Assembly: GCF_014195655.1 (NCBI RefSeq)
Contig: NZ_JACICD010000007.1
Coordinates: 62,001 to 126,000 of the forward strand
Direction of reading: 5' to 3'
DNA length: 64,000 bases
DNA from: Ancylobacter tetraedralis
Lineage (GTDB): Bacteria > Pseudomonadota > Alphaproteobacteria > Rhizobiales > Xanthobacteraceae
The translations under genes and the position numbers were made by a program. The notes beneath the pieces are model-generated. The model worked only from the letters and a program-made list of their open reading frames with translations. It did no database searches and was not told where the DNA came from. Shown here piece by piece: positions 17,819-26,986 of this stretch; the stretch's first letter is position 1, and every line of letters starts with the position of its first letter.

Positions 17819-20263
17819 ATGACGAGCTCCAAGCCTCGCACCGCGCTCACGCCCGGCGTTCCGCAGACTTTCCCGGTGCTGCCGCTGCGCGACATCGTTG
17901 TCTTCCCGCACATGATCGTGCCGCTCTTCGTCGGCCGCGAGAAGTCGATCCGCGCCCTCGAGGAGGTGATGCGGAACGACACCTTCATCATGCTGGCGAC
18001 GCAGGAAAACGCGTCCGACGACGACCCGGCGCCCAACGCCATCTACAAGATCGGCACGCTCGCCTCCGTGCTGCAGCTGCTGAAGCTGCCGGACGGCACG
18101 GTGAAGGTGCTGGTGGAAGGCATCTCCCGCGCCCGCGTCGAGCGCTATACCGACCGCAGCGACCTCTACGAGGCGGAAGCCGTGGCGCTGGAGGAAGATC
18201 TCGGCTCCAAGGTCGAGGCCGAGGCGCTGGGCCGCTCGGTGCTCGCCGAGTTCGAATCCTACGTCAAGCTGAACAAGAAGGTCTCGCCCGAAGTCGTCGG
18301 CGTCGTCACCCAGATCGAGGACCACTCGAAGCTGGCGGACACGGTCGCCTCGCATCTCGCGGTCAAGATCCCCGAGAAGCAGGCGGTGCTGGAGATCCTC
18401 AAGGTCACCACGCGGCTGGAGAAGGTGCTCTCGCTGATGGAGAGCGAAATCTCGGTCCTTCAGGTCGAGAAACGCATCCGCACGCGCGTCAAGCGCCAGA
18501 TGGAGAAGACCCAGCGCGAGTACTACCTGAATGAGCAGATGAAGGCGATCCAGAAGGAGCTGGGCGACGGCGAAGATGGCCGTGACGAACTGGCCGAGCT
18601 GGAAGAGCGCATCAAGACCGTGAAGCTCTCCAAGGAGGCCCGCGAGAAGGCGACGCACGAGCTGAAGAAGCTCCGGCAGATGAGCCCCATGTCGGCGGAA
18701 GCCACCGTCGTGCGCAACTATCTCGACTGGCTGCTCTCGATTCCGTGGGGCAACCGCTCCAAGGTCAAGAAGGACCTCCCCTTCGCCCAGGGCGTGCTCG
18801 ATGCCGAGCATTTCGGCCTCGACAAGGTGAAGGACCGCATCGTCGAGTATCTCGCCGTGCAGAGCCGCCAGAACAAGCTGACCGGGCCGATCCTGTGCCT
18901 GGTCGGGCCGCCTGGCGTCGGCAAGACCTCGCTCGCCAAGTCCATCGCCAAGGCGACGGGCCGCGAATATGTGCGCGTTGCCTTGGGCGGCGTGCGCGAC
19001 GAGGCGGAGATCCGTGGCCACCGGCGGACCTATATCGGCTCGATGCCCGGCAAGGTCATCCAGTCCATGCGCAAGGCGAAGAAGTCCAACCCGCTCTTCC
19101 TGCTGGATGAGATCGACAAGATGGGTGCGGATTTCCGCGGCGATCCCTCGTCGGCGCTGCTGGAGGTGCTGGACCCCGAGCAGAACCACACCTTCGCGGA
19201 CCATTACCTCGAGGTCGATTATGACCTGTCGAGCGTGATGTTCGTCACCACGGCCAACACGCTGAACATCCCGCCGGCCCTGCTGGATCGCATGGAGGTG
19301 ATCCGCATCGCTGGCTATACCGAGGACGAGAAGGTCGAGATCGCCCGCCGCCACCTCATTCCTTCGACGCTGACCAAGCACGGTCTGGCCGCCAAGGAAT
19401 GGGAGATCGACGACGAGGCGCTGCTCACCCTGGTTCGCCGCTACACGCGGGAAGCCGGCGTGCGCAACCTGGAGCGTGAGATTTCCAACCTCGCCCGCAA
19501 GGCGGTGAAGGACCTGATGCTGACCAAGAAGAAGTCGGTCAAGATCACGGTGAAGCAGCTCGAGGACTATCTCGGCGCGCCGCGCTATCGCTATGGCGAG
19601 GCCGAGAGCGAGGATCAGGTGGGTGTCGTCACCGGCCTCGCCTGGACCGAGGTGGGCGGCGAGATCCTCACGATCGAAGGCGTCATGATGCCCGGCAAGG
19701 GCAAGATGACGGTCACGGGCAACCTTCGCGACGTGATGAAGGAATCGATCTCGGCGGCGGCCTCCTATGTCCGCTCGCGCGCGCTCGATTTCGGCATCGA
19801 GCCGCCGTTGTTCGACCGCCGCGACATCCACGTCCATGTTCCCGAGGGGGCGACCCCCAAGGACGGGCCGTCGGCGGGCGTGGCGATGGCGACGGTGCTC
19901 ACCTCGGTGCTCACTGGCATTCCGATCCGTCGGGATGTCGCCATGACCGGCGAAATCACCCTGCGCGGCCGGGTGCTGCCGATCGGCGGCCTCAAGGAGA
20001 AGCTGCTCGCCGCGCTCAGGGCCGGCATCAAGAAGGTGCTGATCCCGGAGGAGAATGCCAAGGATCTCGCCGAGATACCGGACAACGTGAAGAACGCCCT
20101 CGAGATCGTCCCGGTCTCGCGCATGGACGAGGTTCTGCACCACGCGCTGGTGCGCCAGCCCGAGTCCATCGTGTGGGAAGAGAAGCTCGCCCCCGCCACC
20201 CCCGCGGCGGCGGAGCCGGTGATCGGCAGCCTCGACGAGCCGAGCGGCATCGCGGCGCACTGA
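17819..20263 (+). CDS. lon: ATP-dependent protease La (Lon)
   Basis: An 814-aa AAA+ serine protease. Order: N-terminal substrate domain ([23 protein letters not shown], residues 17-39), coiled region with [15 protein letters not shown] near 235, Walker [18 protein letters not shown] near 360, Walker [11 protein letters not shown], and a proteolytic domain with the Ser-Lys dyad: S685 in [11 protein letters not shown] and a lysine in [10 protein letters not shown] near 726-728. The ATG at 17819 has AAAGGAT upstream. It degrades misfolded and regulatory proteins. A candidate heat-shock promoter is upstream and a terminator downstream. Confidence 0.97.
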   Translation: MTSSKPRTALTPGVPQTFPVLPLRDIVVFPHMIVPLFVGREKSIRALEEVMRNDTFIMLATQENASDDDPAPNAIYKIGTLASVLQLLKLPDGTVKVLVEGISRARVERYTDRSDLYEAEAVALEEDLGSKVEAEALGRSVLAEFESYVKLNKKVSPEVVGVVTQIEDHSKLADTVASHLAVKIPEKQAVLEILKVTTRLEKVLSLMESEISVLQVEKRIRTRVKRQMEKTQREYYLNEQMKAIQKELGDGEDGRDELAELEERIKTVKLSKEAREKATHELKKLRQMSPMSAEATVVRNYLDWLLSIPWGNRSKVKKDLPFAQGVLDAEHFGLDKVKDRIVEYLAVQSRQNKLTGPILCLVGPPGVGKTSLAKSIAKATGREYVRVALGGVRDEAEIRGHRRTYIGSMPGKVIQSMRKAKKSNPLFLLDEIDKMGADFRGDPSSALLEVLDPEQNHTFADHYLEVDYDLSSVMFVTTANTLNIPPALLDRMEVIRIAGYTEDEKVEIARRHLIPSTLTKHGLAAKEWEIDDEALLTLVRRYTREAGVRNLEREISNLARKAVKDLMLTKKKSVKITVKQLEDYLGAPRYRYGEAESEDQVGVVTGLAWTEVGGEILTIEGVMMPGKGKMTVTGNLRDVMKESISAAASYVRSRALDFGIEPPLFDRRDIHVHVPEGATPKDGPSAGVAMATVLTSVLTGIPIRRDVAMTGEITLRGRVLPIGGLKEKLLAALRAGIKKVLIPEENAKDLAEIPDNVKNALEIVPVSRMDEVLHHALVRQPESIVWEEKLAPATPAAAEPVIGSLDEPSGIAAH

Positions 20264-20286
20264 TCGCCTCATTTCGTAGGCGAGCG

Positions 20287-20318
20287 ACGGCGGCGTCCCC
20301 TGGGGGGCGCCGCCGTTT
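20287..20318 (+). terminator. Hairpin terminator after lon
   Basis: ACGGCGGCG...CGCCGCCGT outer stem with an inner CCCC/GGGG extension, followed by TTT, 23 nt past the lon stop. The T-run is short, but stem strength and position fit a terminator. Confidence 0.65.
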
Positions 20319-20572
20319 GCATTTCTGCCGCGGGCGAGGGCGACAGGCCTCGACCCTGTCGGCGATGACCGGCTCGGGCGCCTAATTTGGGGGCGGCCGG
20401 AATGGATACGAATCGCGGTATCTTGCAACCGTCCGACAGTGCAAAATCGTGTATTTGTGCGGGTTTCACGGCCCATGCGCTTGCATTCGCCGTAATTTGG
20501 AGAAAGGGTGCCCGCCCGTCGCTGGTGCATGCAACCGGCGATTCTTGTGCAATCAAGGGAAGGACCGGTCTC

Positions 20573-20851
20573 ATGACCACGAAGAACGAACTCGTCGCCG
20601 CCGTGGCCGAGCAGGCCAAGCTGACGAAGGCCGCTGCCGCGGCTGCGGTCGACGCGACCTTCGATGCCATCGCCGCCTCGCTCAAGGCCGGTGAGGAAGT
20701 GAAGCTCATCGGCTTCGGCAGCTTCTCCGTCGTGACCCGCGCCGCGCGCGAAGGCCGCAACCCGCGCACCGGCAACCCGGTGAAGATCGAGGCTTCCAAG
20801 GCCCCGAAGTTCACGCCGGGCAAGGGCCTCAAGGAAATCGTCAACGGCTGA
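20573..20851 (+). CDS. hupB: DNA-binding protein HU
   Basis: A 92-aa HU-family histone-like protein (MTTKNELVAAVAEQAKLTKAAAAAAVDATF) with the DNA-clasping arm signature GFGSFSVVTRAAREGRNPRTGNPVKI at about 45-70 and the C-terminal APKFTPGKGLKEIVNG. It dimerises and bends DNA non-specifically. Position after lon is conserved in many proteobacteria. The ATG at 20573 gives the family length. Confidence 0.96.
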   Translation: MTTKNELVAAVAEQAKLTKAAAAAAVDATFDAIAASLKAGEEVKLIGFGSFSVVTRAAREGRNPRTGNPVKIEASKAPKFTPGKGLKEIVNG

Positions 20852-21473
20852 TTTCGAGCATTCCGGCGGCGGTCGGCGCCCCCTCGCGTTGCGGGGCGCA
20901 GGGCGAGGCGCGGCCGAGCCGGAATGTTGCCTCCTCGTCGCGGATGTCGCGTGCGGCTGCCACATGCATGCGGTGCGCCTACCCCGTGGCGAGGACGGCG
21001 CTTCGCGATTGCTACAGGGCGGTGTGGACAGACGACGCCCTCGGCGGCACATCTGGCCGAGGCGTCGTCGTTACAAGCTACGCGGCGACAGACATGGGCA
21101 ACTCGTTACTGTCGTCCTCCTGTCGGGTCGGTTCCGGGATATGTAACGGGCGAGAGCCTGTGCCGGGGTTCCGCGGGTCGATGCGCCCGCGTAACCAGCC
21201 GTAAGGCTCCCGCGCGCCACCGACTTGCCGGAGACTGGGCGAACCCCATTCCCCGCACGGTCCGCCGCCAGGTGTGCTCCAATGCCGGGATGGCCGTGCC
21301 GGCGGATCGTAGCGGCCTTTGCTCCCCCCGCGCGACGGCTATCGGCGCGAGCCTGGTTTACGGCCGCGCCGGGTCTCTGTATATGGCTGCCAGCCGTCAG
21401 GCTTGGCGCCGGTCAATGTCCCACCCGCTGGCGGCCGATCGGCGCCGGCGAGGGGGCAGGCCTGGACATGTTG
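20852..21473. other. 622-bp gene-free interval between hupB and tRNA-Val
   Basis: No frame here has protein-like composition. At 20858-20935 a long nested hairpin can be drawn: GCATTCCGGC pairs with GCCGGAATGT, with GCGCCCC/GGGGCGC inside. It has no T-run, but it may end the hupB transcript or act as a processed 3' structure. The rest is GC-rich sequence without a recognised RNA family by eye. Confidence 0.5.
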
Positions 21474-21549
21474 GGCGGTTAGCTCAGTTGGTAGAGCATC
21501 TCGTTTACACCGAGAGGGTCGGCGGTTCGAGCCCGTCACCGCCCACCAA
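21474..21549 (+). tRNA. tRNA-Val (UAC anticodon)
   Basis: 76 nt with encoded CCA. Acceptor GGGCGGT/ACCGCCC, D-arm AGCTCAGTTGGTAGAGC, anticodon stem TCTCG/CGAGA with loop TTTACAC (anticodon TAC), T-arm with GGTTCGAGCC. Followed after 56 bp by a HAD phosphatase gene. Confidence 0.96.
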
Positions 21550-21605
21550 GTTTTTCCGGCCCGCCGGCCGCACGGCGCGGCGGCAGCCCCTCGGATGATC
21601 GTTTC

Positions 21606-22286
21606 GTGAAACTCGCTTTGTTCGATTGTGACGGCACGCTGGTCGACAGCCAGCATGTGATTGTCGAGGCAATGACCCGCGCCTTTGCTCGCGGCGGCCA
21701 TGTGCTTCCTCCGCGTGGGCGCGTGCTGGGCATTGTGGGCCTGTCTCTGGTCGAAGCGATGCGCGAACTGGGCGATCACGACCCCGATTTTCCGGCCGAA
21801 GCGATGGCCGATCTCTACCGCGAGGCGTTCCGCGAAATCCGCGCCGAGCCGGGTTTTCTGGAGCCGATGTTTCCTGGCGTGCGGGCGGTGCTGGACCGGC
21901 TGGCGGCGCGTGAGGACGTGCTGATGGGCATCGCAACCGGCAAGTCGCAGCGCGGTGTCGCCGCCGTGCTGCAGCATCACGGGCTGGAAGGGCGTTTCGT
22001 TACCATTCAGACTGCCGATGACGCGCCGTCCAAGCCGCACCCGGCCATGGTGCTGCAGGCGATTGAGGCGGCCGGCGTGCGGCCGGAGGACACGGTGCTG
22101 ATCGGCGATACGAGTTTCGACATGATTATGGCACGCGCGGCTGGCGCGCGGGCGATCGGCGTGACCTGGGGTTATCATGCGGCGGAACTGCTGAACCGAT
22201 CCGGCGCCGAGCGCCTGATCGACGACGCGGACCACCTGGTGCCGGCCATGGATCAGCTGTGGGGAATTGCCCGTGAGCGAAACTGA
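21606..22286 (+). CDS. HAD-superfamily phosphatase (phosphoglycolate-phosphatase-like)
   Basis: A 226-aa HAD subfamily IA hydrolase. Motif I FDCDGTLVDSQ (nucleophile D7, second D9), motif II GIATGKSQRG near 113, a lysine in SKPHP near 140, motif III LIGDTSFDMIMARAAG near 160. Typical Gph/PgmB-like cap insertion (residues 15-85). Starts at GTG 21606. The end overlaps the ATP12 chaperone start by 14 bp, so the two are co-translated. The substrate cannot be told from sequence; in related genomes this gene commonly sits next to the ATP12 chaperone. Confidence 0.85.
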   Translation: MKLALFDCDGTLVDSQHVIVEAMTRAFARGGHVLPPRGRVLGIVGLSLVEAMRELGDHDPDFPAEAMADLYREAFREIRAEPGFLEPMFPGVRAVLDRLAAREDVLMGIATGKSQRGVAAVLQHHGLEGRFVTIQTADDAPSKPHPAMVLQAIEAAGVRPEDTVLIGDTSFDMIMARAAGARAIGVTWGYHAAELLNRSGAERLIDDADHLVPAMDQLWGIARERN

Positions 22287-23055
22287 ACCGCCGGCTGGCG
22301 AGCCCACGCGCGGGGCGCTGCCGCAGGGCTTCGGCGAGCGGGCGATGCCCAAGCGGTTCTATGCGCGTGCCGCAGCGGCTGCGACCGGAGACGGCGCCTT
22401 CCGCATAGAGCTGGACGGGAGGCCGTTGCGCACGCCCGGCAAGGCGCCGTTCATCGTGCCGGCGCGCGGGCTGGCGGAAGCGATTGCCGCGGAATGGGAC
22501 GGGCAGGGCGAGCGGATCGACCCCGTGAGCATGCCGGTGACACGGCTGGTCAATTCGGCAATCGACGGCGTGGAAGCGACGGGTGCCGAGGTGGCAGCCG
22601 AGATCGTGCGCTACGCCGGCAGCGACCTGCTGTGCTACCGCGCCGACGCTCCCGAGCGCCTTGTTGCGCTGCAGCAAGAATTGTGGGACCCGCTGCTCGA
22701 CTGGGCGCGGGCCGAATTGGGCGCTCGGTTCGTCCTCAGTGAAGGAATTGTCTTCGTCGAGCAACCTCCGCGTTCGCTTGAGTTGATCGCCAAGCATCTG
22801 CCAACCGATGCGCTGCGCCTTGCTTCGCTCAACCTGATGACGACGCTCTCCGGCTCCGCGATCCTTGCGCTGGCGGTGTGGCGAGGGGCCTTGTCGGCCG
22901 AACAGGGGTGGCGCACCGCCCATGTTGATGAGGAAGTGCAGGAGCTGCTCTGGGGCGTGGACGATGCGGCACTCGCACGTCGCGCCACGCGCTACCGCGA
23001 CTTCGCGGCGGCGGCGCTCTGCCTCACGCTACTCGATTTGCCCGCCACGGACTGA
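22273..23055 (+). CDS. ATP12-family F1-ATPase assembly chaperone
   Basis: A 260-aa protein with the ATP12 pattern: KRFYARAAAA...LDGRPLRTPGKAPFIVP near residues 28-60, then AAEWDGQGERIDPVSMPVTRLVNSAIDG and RYAGSDLLCYRADAPERL. Mitochondrial ATP12 binds the F1 alpha subunit during assembly; alphaproteobacterial homologues are inferred to do the same. Starts at GTG 22273, inside the preceding HAD gene; an in-frame TTG two codons earlier is possible. No terminator was seen after the stop. Confidence 0.88.
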   Translation: MSETEPPAGEPTRGALPQGFGERAMPKRFYARAAAAATGDGAFRIELDGRPLRTPGKAPFIVPARGLAEAIAAEWDGQGERIDPVSMPVTRLVNSAIDGVEATGAEVAAEIVRYAGSDLLCYRADAPERLVALQQELWDPLLDWARAELGARFVLSEGIVFVEQPPRSLELIAKHLPTDALRLASLNLMTTLSGSAILALAVWRGALSAEQGWRTAHVDEEVQELLWGVDDAALARRATRYRDFAAAALCLTLLDLPATD

Positions 23056-23903
23056 CCTCAAGGCGGCGTGGCACGGGGTGCGGCTCTCGGGGTGCCGCTC
23101 TCGGGTCTGCACGGACAAAAACCTGGGATTGCATACCCTTAACCCTGAGATGCGCTGGGTGCGACTCATCGCCCATTTTCGTAGCGGCACGCAGGGATGG
23201 CTTCGCCTTTCCCGCGATTCGAGTGGGTATGATAGTAGTATTACGGTTCCGGTCGTCGGCTAATGACGGTTTGATTTCATCAAGACACAAGAAAAGCCGA
23301 CGACGGCACTTCGCTCTCGCCGCTTGAACGCAATAGCCGCGGCCCGCGCCGGCATTGTTGCGGGATAGATGTCGCCAAGATCCGGATCTGGCCCGGGAAC
23401 GGGTTGGCAACGGTAACCGGTCGAGGTCGCGTCGACCGCCAGAATGCTTGGGTAGCGGGAGAAATCCGTCGTTTTCCACGCCGCGTGGTGCGTCTCGAGT
23501 GGATATGGACCGATTTCCGCCTTCCGCAATGCACCATAACCGGATGCGCAACAGATAGTTGAGCGAGGTGCGGTGCGAGCGTTGATGCGCCGTTTGTTTG
23601 CTAATGTATTCGTTTATTCGTTGAGATAAGATTGCGTTAATCATGTTTTATTTAAGTGTTTCTAAGTTGTTTTTGATGAAATCTTCGGACTGTCGGCGTA
23701 TTGCGTCCCATTGGGCGCGCAGAAAGCAGCGAGGCTGAATTGCAGGTGCTCTTAAATTGCTTCGGATTTCACACAAATTGCCGATTTAATTCAGTTTTTT
23801 TTGGTCCGACTTCTGGCAGAACTCTTGACCTGTGTGTCTTTTCCGCACTAGCGTAACAACGGTCAGCTGTTATCCCTAATGGGGCTGGGCGATAGGGGTT
23901 TGC
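23056..23903. other. 848-bp gene-poor interval, AT-rich in its second half
   Basis: No reading frame here is convincing: short frames on both strands lack family motifs and codon bias. GC content drops visibly from about 23560 to 23880, unlike the flanks. The last 80 bp carry a possible promoter for the secreted-protein gene. The interval separates housekeeping genes from the exopolysaccharide locus and may be a junction or relic. Confidence 0.5.
23825..23854 (+). promoter_or_regulatory. Possible promoter of the exopolysaccharide locus
   Basis: TTGACC at 23825-23830, 18-bp spacer, TAGCGT at 23849-23854, about 50 nt before the ATG at 23904. The -10 is poor, so confidence is low. Confidence 0.35.
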
Positions 23904-24635
23904 ATGATGGTTCGGGGGAAGCTGCGCGTGGCGGCCGTGGCGCTGATGCTCGGCGCTGGTGCGACGGGTTTCGGGTTGGTGGCTCAAGTCGTGCCCGCTG
24001 GTGCGCAGGCGGCGGCTGTCGGGAGTGAGGCGTGGGCGAAGGCTCAGATCTTGTCCGTGCTGGCGGCCAGTCAGTCCGTCCCGTTCAATGCGCCCCCGCA
24101 GGTCCCGGGGCAGATTGCGGCGTTGCTTCAGAGCAATCCGGCCGCTGCCGCGGTACTGGTCGCTCAGCTCAATGCCATTTCCAGCGGTACCGCCGGTGAC
24201 CTCTCCGTGACGAATGCGGACGGGAGCGTGACGGCGGTCAGCGTTAACCCGTCTCTGGTGAGCCAGATGGCGCAGGGTCTGGCTCAGGCCGTGGCGGTCT
24301 GGCAGTCGCAGGCGTCCACCAGCGCGTCGGCGAATGCGGCGCTGGTGGCGGTCAATACGTTCCTGGCGTCGGATGATTTCTCCCGCGGCAGCGCCTTCGG
24401 CTCCGCAGTGGAATCGGCTTTGGCTGAGGGGGGGTCTCTGGTGCCCTCGGTGTTGACCGACAGCAATAGTTCGGAACCCAACACCAACCCTCTGGCGATT
24501 TCGGTTCCCACGTTGGTCAAGGACACGTCGAACGTGGTCGTCAGTCCGAATCAGCAGTCGACCGCGATTACCATCCAGTCCAGCCAGATCGTCCCGACGG
24601 CTTCCGTTTTGACGGGCGGTTCGGACGGTAGCTAA
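23904..24635 (+). CDS. Secreted protein of unknown function at the head of the exopolysaccharide locus
   Basis: A 243-aa protein not recognised as a known family. Residues 1-36 form a signal peptide (positively charged start, hydrophobic AAVALMLGAGATGFGLVAQVV, cleavage likely after AGAQA). The mature part is rich in Ala, Ser, Val, Asn and Gln with no cysteine: first an Ala/Gln-rich, probably helical region (residues 40-165), then a Ser/Asn/Thr-rich tail (about 175-243). It looks periplasmic or extracellular and low in complexity. Upstream and co-oriented with the beta-barrel gene, 221 bp away. A matrix or export-associated role is a guess from position only. Confidence 0.7.
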   Translation: MMVRGKLRVAAVALMLGAGATGFGLVAQVVPAGAQAAAVGSEAWAKAQILSVLAASQSVPFNAPPQVPGQIAALLQSNPAAAAVLVAQLNAISSGTAGDLSVTNADGSVTAVSVNPSLVSQMAQGLAQAVAVWQSQASTSASANAALVAVNTFLASDDFSRGSAFGSAVESALAEGGSLVPSVLTDSNSSEPNTNPLAISVPTLVKDTSNVVVSPNQQSTAITIQSSQIVPTASVLTGGSDGS

Positions 24636-24856
24636 AGCTGGATGGTGCGATGCACCATCGTTCGTCGTCGCAGAGTGTTACCTCCGTTCGATGTTGCTCT
24701 TTGGCGGCTCGGTGAGCGTAACGTTTCGGAATTTCTTTCAGTGTTGTCGCTTATGCGCGGCAGCGGCTTGAGTTGAGGGTCCGTCGGGGCAGGGCGGATG
24801 TTTAACCGGGTACTCGTCGGCAGGTTGTGGCCACGGGGAATGGGTGGGGCGAGCAG

Positions 24857-26125
24857 ATGAAGCGCGTATTGGCTGCCGGGGCCGTATCCGGTCTCTTGGG
24901 TAGCGTGTTCGGTGGGCTCGCTTTTGCGTCGGATCTGCCTCCGTTGCAGCAAAAGGGGCCCTTTGACCCGGCGAAAGTCGGTGTGCTCGATCGTCCGAAG
25001 ACGAGCACCGGCATCGAGCTTGGTTCGTTTATGCTTTATCCGACCTTGTTCGGTTCGGTCGGCTATAACGACAATATCACCGCATCGGGTAGCGCCCCGA
25101 AGGGCGATACGATCTTTATCATCCGGCCGGCAGCGAAGCTGGAATCGAACTGGTCGCGCCACTACCTCTCGATCGACAGCTATTTCGAGAATGGTAGCTA
25201 CGCAAATTACAGCACGGGTGACTGGAATAACTATTCGGTCGGCGGCAATGGCCGTATCGACGTGTCGTCGGATCTGGAACTGTTCGGCTATGCGCGCTAC
25301 TCGCATCTGAACGAACTGCCGGGCGATGACGAGACCAATAATGGTCTCACCTCCCCGCTGCCCTATGATCAGACCACGGCCGGCGCCGGCCTGCGCAAGG
25401 AATTCAACCGCTTCTGGACGCGGTTGATGTTCGACTATCGCGATCGCTCCTATTCGAGCTGGCTCGACGGCGCGCCGTCGGATCAGACATACCGCGACGG
25501 TCAGGATTACACGGTCAGCGGTCGTGTCGGCTACTTCATCAGCCCTCTGACCAGCGCCTTCGTGGAAGGCAAGTATCGGTGGTCCTTCATGGAAAACACC
25601 GACTATGACGCCGAGCAGTATTGGATCACCACCGGCCTGCAGTTCGAGCCGTCGCGTCTGACGCGTGGTGAGGTCTATGTCGGCTACACCGACTGGACGA
25701 CTGACGGTACGCTGGATTCGGTGCCGCATTTCACCTACGGCGCGAACATCAACTGGTTCGCCTCGCCGCTGCTGACGATGACATTCACCGCGCTGCAGGA
25801 CGTGTTGACGTCGAACTACTCGGTCGGGACGGTGGATGGTTCGAGTATCCTCAGCTCGACTTTCGGTGTTCGTGGCGATTACGAGTTCCGGCGCAACCTG
25901 CTGATGTCAGCCTGGTTCAGCTACAACAACCAGGACTACCAGAACCTGCCGCGTAACGATGACCAGTACACGGTCGGCGGCGAGCTGCGCTACCTGATCA
26001 ACCGTCATGCCACGGCGCGCCTGACCTACAATTATCAGGACTTCACGTCGAACTATAACGGCATCGCCGGTGTCGAGAACTACACCCAGAACATCGTGTC
26101 GGCCGGTATCAGCCTCGCGTACTGA
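24857..26125 (+). CDS. Outer-membrane beta-barrel protein (putative beta-barrel porin 2 type)
   Basis: A 422-aa protein with a signal peptide (residues 1-25, ending LAFASDLP) and a mature part full of alternating aromatic/polar strands (YPTLFGSVGYNDNIT, YLSIDSYFENGSY, ARLTYNYQDF), ending in ...IVSAGISLAY, a C-terminal aromatic strand as needed for BAM insertion. The NDNI motif near the N-terminus is typical of the BBP2 proteins found in exopolysaccharide loci, thought to pass polymer through the outer membrane. The ATG at 24857 (MKRVLAAG) is set by the signal peptide. A terminator follows. Confidence 0.82.
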   Translation: MKRVLAAGAVSGLLGSVFGGLAFASDLPPLQQKGPFDPAKVGVLDRPKTSTGIELGSFMLYPTLFGSVGYNDNITASGSAPKGDTIFIIRPAAKLESNWSRHYLSIDSYFENGSYANYSTGDWNNYSVGGNGRIDVSSDLELFGYARYSHLNELPGDDETNNGLTSPLPYDQTTAGAGLRKEFNRFWTRLMFDYRDRSYSSWLDGAPSDQTYRDGQDYTVSGRVGYFISPLTSAFVEGKYRWSFMENTDYDAEQYWITTGLQFEPSRLTRGEVYVGYTDWTTDGTLDSVPHFTYGANINWFASPLLTMTFTALQDVLTSNYSVGTVDGSSILSSTFGVRGDYEFRRNLLMSAWFSYNNQDYQNLPRNDDQYTVGGELRYLINRHATARLTYNYQDFTSNYNGIAGVENYTQNIVSAGISLAY

Positions 26126-26149
26126 AGCCGCATTATCGCTGAAATTTGA

Positions 26150-26176
26150 AACTCCCCGCGATTTGCGGGGAGTTTT
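26150..26176 (+). terminator. Rho-independent terminator after the beta-barrel gene
   Basis: AACTCCCCGC, loop GATTT, GCGGGGAGTT, then TTTG; 25 nt past the stop. It separates the barrel gene from the phosphatase/ligase pair. Confidence 0.85.
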
Positions 26177-26242
26177 GATATGGGGCATGGTTGCCCAATG
26201 ACGGGCCAGAATGCCGTCGGAATGTCGAAGGCCGGATAGGTC

Positions 26243-26986
26243 ATGTTCTTTTCACGCTTTCGCGTGACGGCGCGTCCGGCGATTTATCGAATTCCGGACG
26301 GTGTGCGAGTCTACGCGGTCGGCGACATACACGGCCGCTATGATCTCATGTGCGCGCTGCTCGACAAGATCGAGCACGACCGTCGCGATGCCGTGTCGTC
26401 GCAGATCGTGTTCCTCGGCGACTATATCGACCGCGGGCCCGACAGTCGGCGGGTCATCGAGGCGCTGATCACGGGCGCGGATCGCGACAGCTGGATCTGC
26501 CTCAAGGGCAATCACGAGGCCATGTGGCTTGGCGCTCTGGACCGCAGCCAGCCATGGGATGGCTGGCTCGCCAATGGCGGGGTGGAGACCTTGTTCTCCT
26601 ACGGCATTTCGGCGCGCGGCTTCTCCATGGCCGGGCGTGAGGAAGGGCTGCGTGAAGCCGTGCTCGCGAGCGTACCGGAGGAGCACATCGCCTTCATCCG
26701 GCAGCGGCCGACCTCGCATTGGGTTGGCGGCTATTTCTTCTGTCATGCGGGCATACGCCCCGGCGTGCCCCTGAGCCAGCAGGCGCCCGATGACCTGATG
26801 TGGATCCGTGACCTGTTCGTCGATTCGCGGCTCGATCACGGTGGTCGGATCGTTCATGGCCACACTCCCGCCATCGAGCCCGAGGTGCTGGCCAACCGGA
26901 TCAATGTCGATACGGGTGCCTACCTCACCGGGCGGCTGACCTGCGTCGCGCTCGAGGGCGATCGGGTGCGGATCATCCATACATGA
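26243..26986 (+). CDS. PP-type metallophosphoesterase (serine/threonine phosphatase-like)
   Basis: A 247-aa calcineurin-like phosphoesterase with all PPP motifs: GDIHGRYD (D28, H30), GDYIDRGPDS (D60), KGNHEAMW (N90, H91), a histidine in CHAG near 172 and VHGHTP near 210. It resembles bacterial PP1-like phosphatases and Ap4A hydrolases. The stop overlaps the start of the O-antigen ligase gene (ATGA), so the two are coupled, and a Wzc-type kinase is encoded nearby. It may therefore dephosphorylate an export component or act on a nucleotide or lipid-linked intermediate; neither is shown. Confidence 0.82.
   Translation: MFFSRFRVTARPAIYRIPDGVRVYAVGDIHGRYDLMCALLDKIEHDRRDAVSSQIVFLGDYIDRGPDSRRVIEALITGADRDSWICLKGNHEAMWLGALDRSQPWDGWLANGGVETLFSYGISARGFSMAGREEGLREAVLASVPEEHIAFIRQRPTSHWVGGYFFCHAGIRPGVPLSQQAPDDLMWIRDLFVDSRLDHGGRIVHGHTPAIEPEVLANRINVDTGAYLTGRLTCVALEGDRVRIIHT

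Noticed and set aside
17660-21052. Very long open frame (over 1100 codons) on the minus strand across lon and hupB
   Set aside because: It is antisense to lon with its convincing Walker and Ser-Lys motifs, has low-complexity Arg/His/Leu-rich composition and no domain; a typical high-GC shadow.
23355-23470. IS110-type transposase start (GIDVAK)
   Set aside because: One plus frame reads CGIDVAKIRIW, but nothing before or after matches an IS110 protein, so the six residues are taken as chance.
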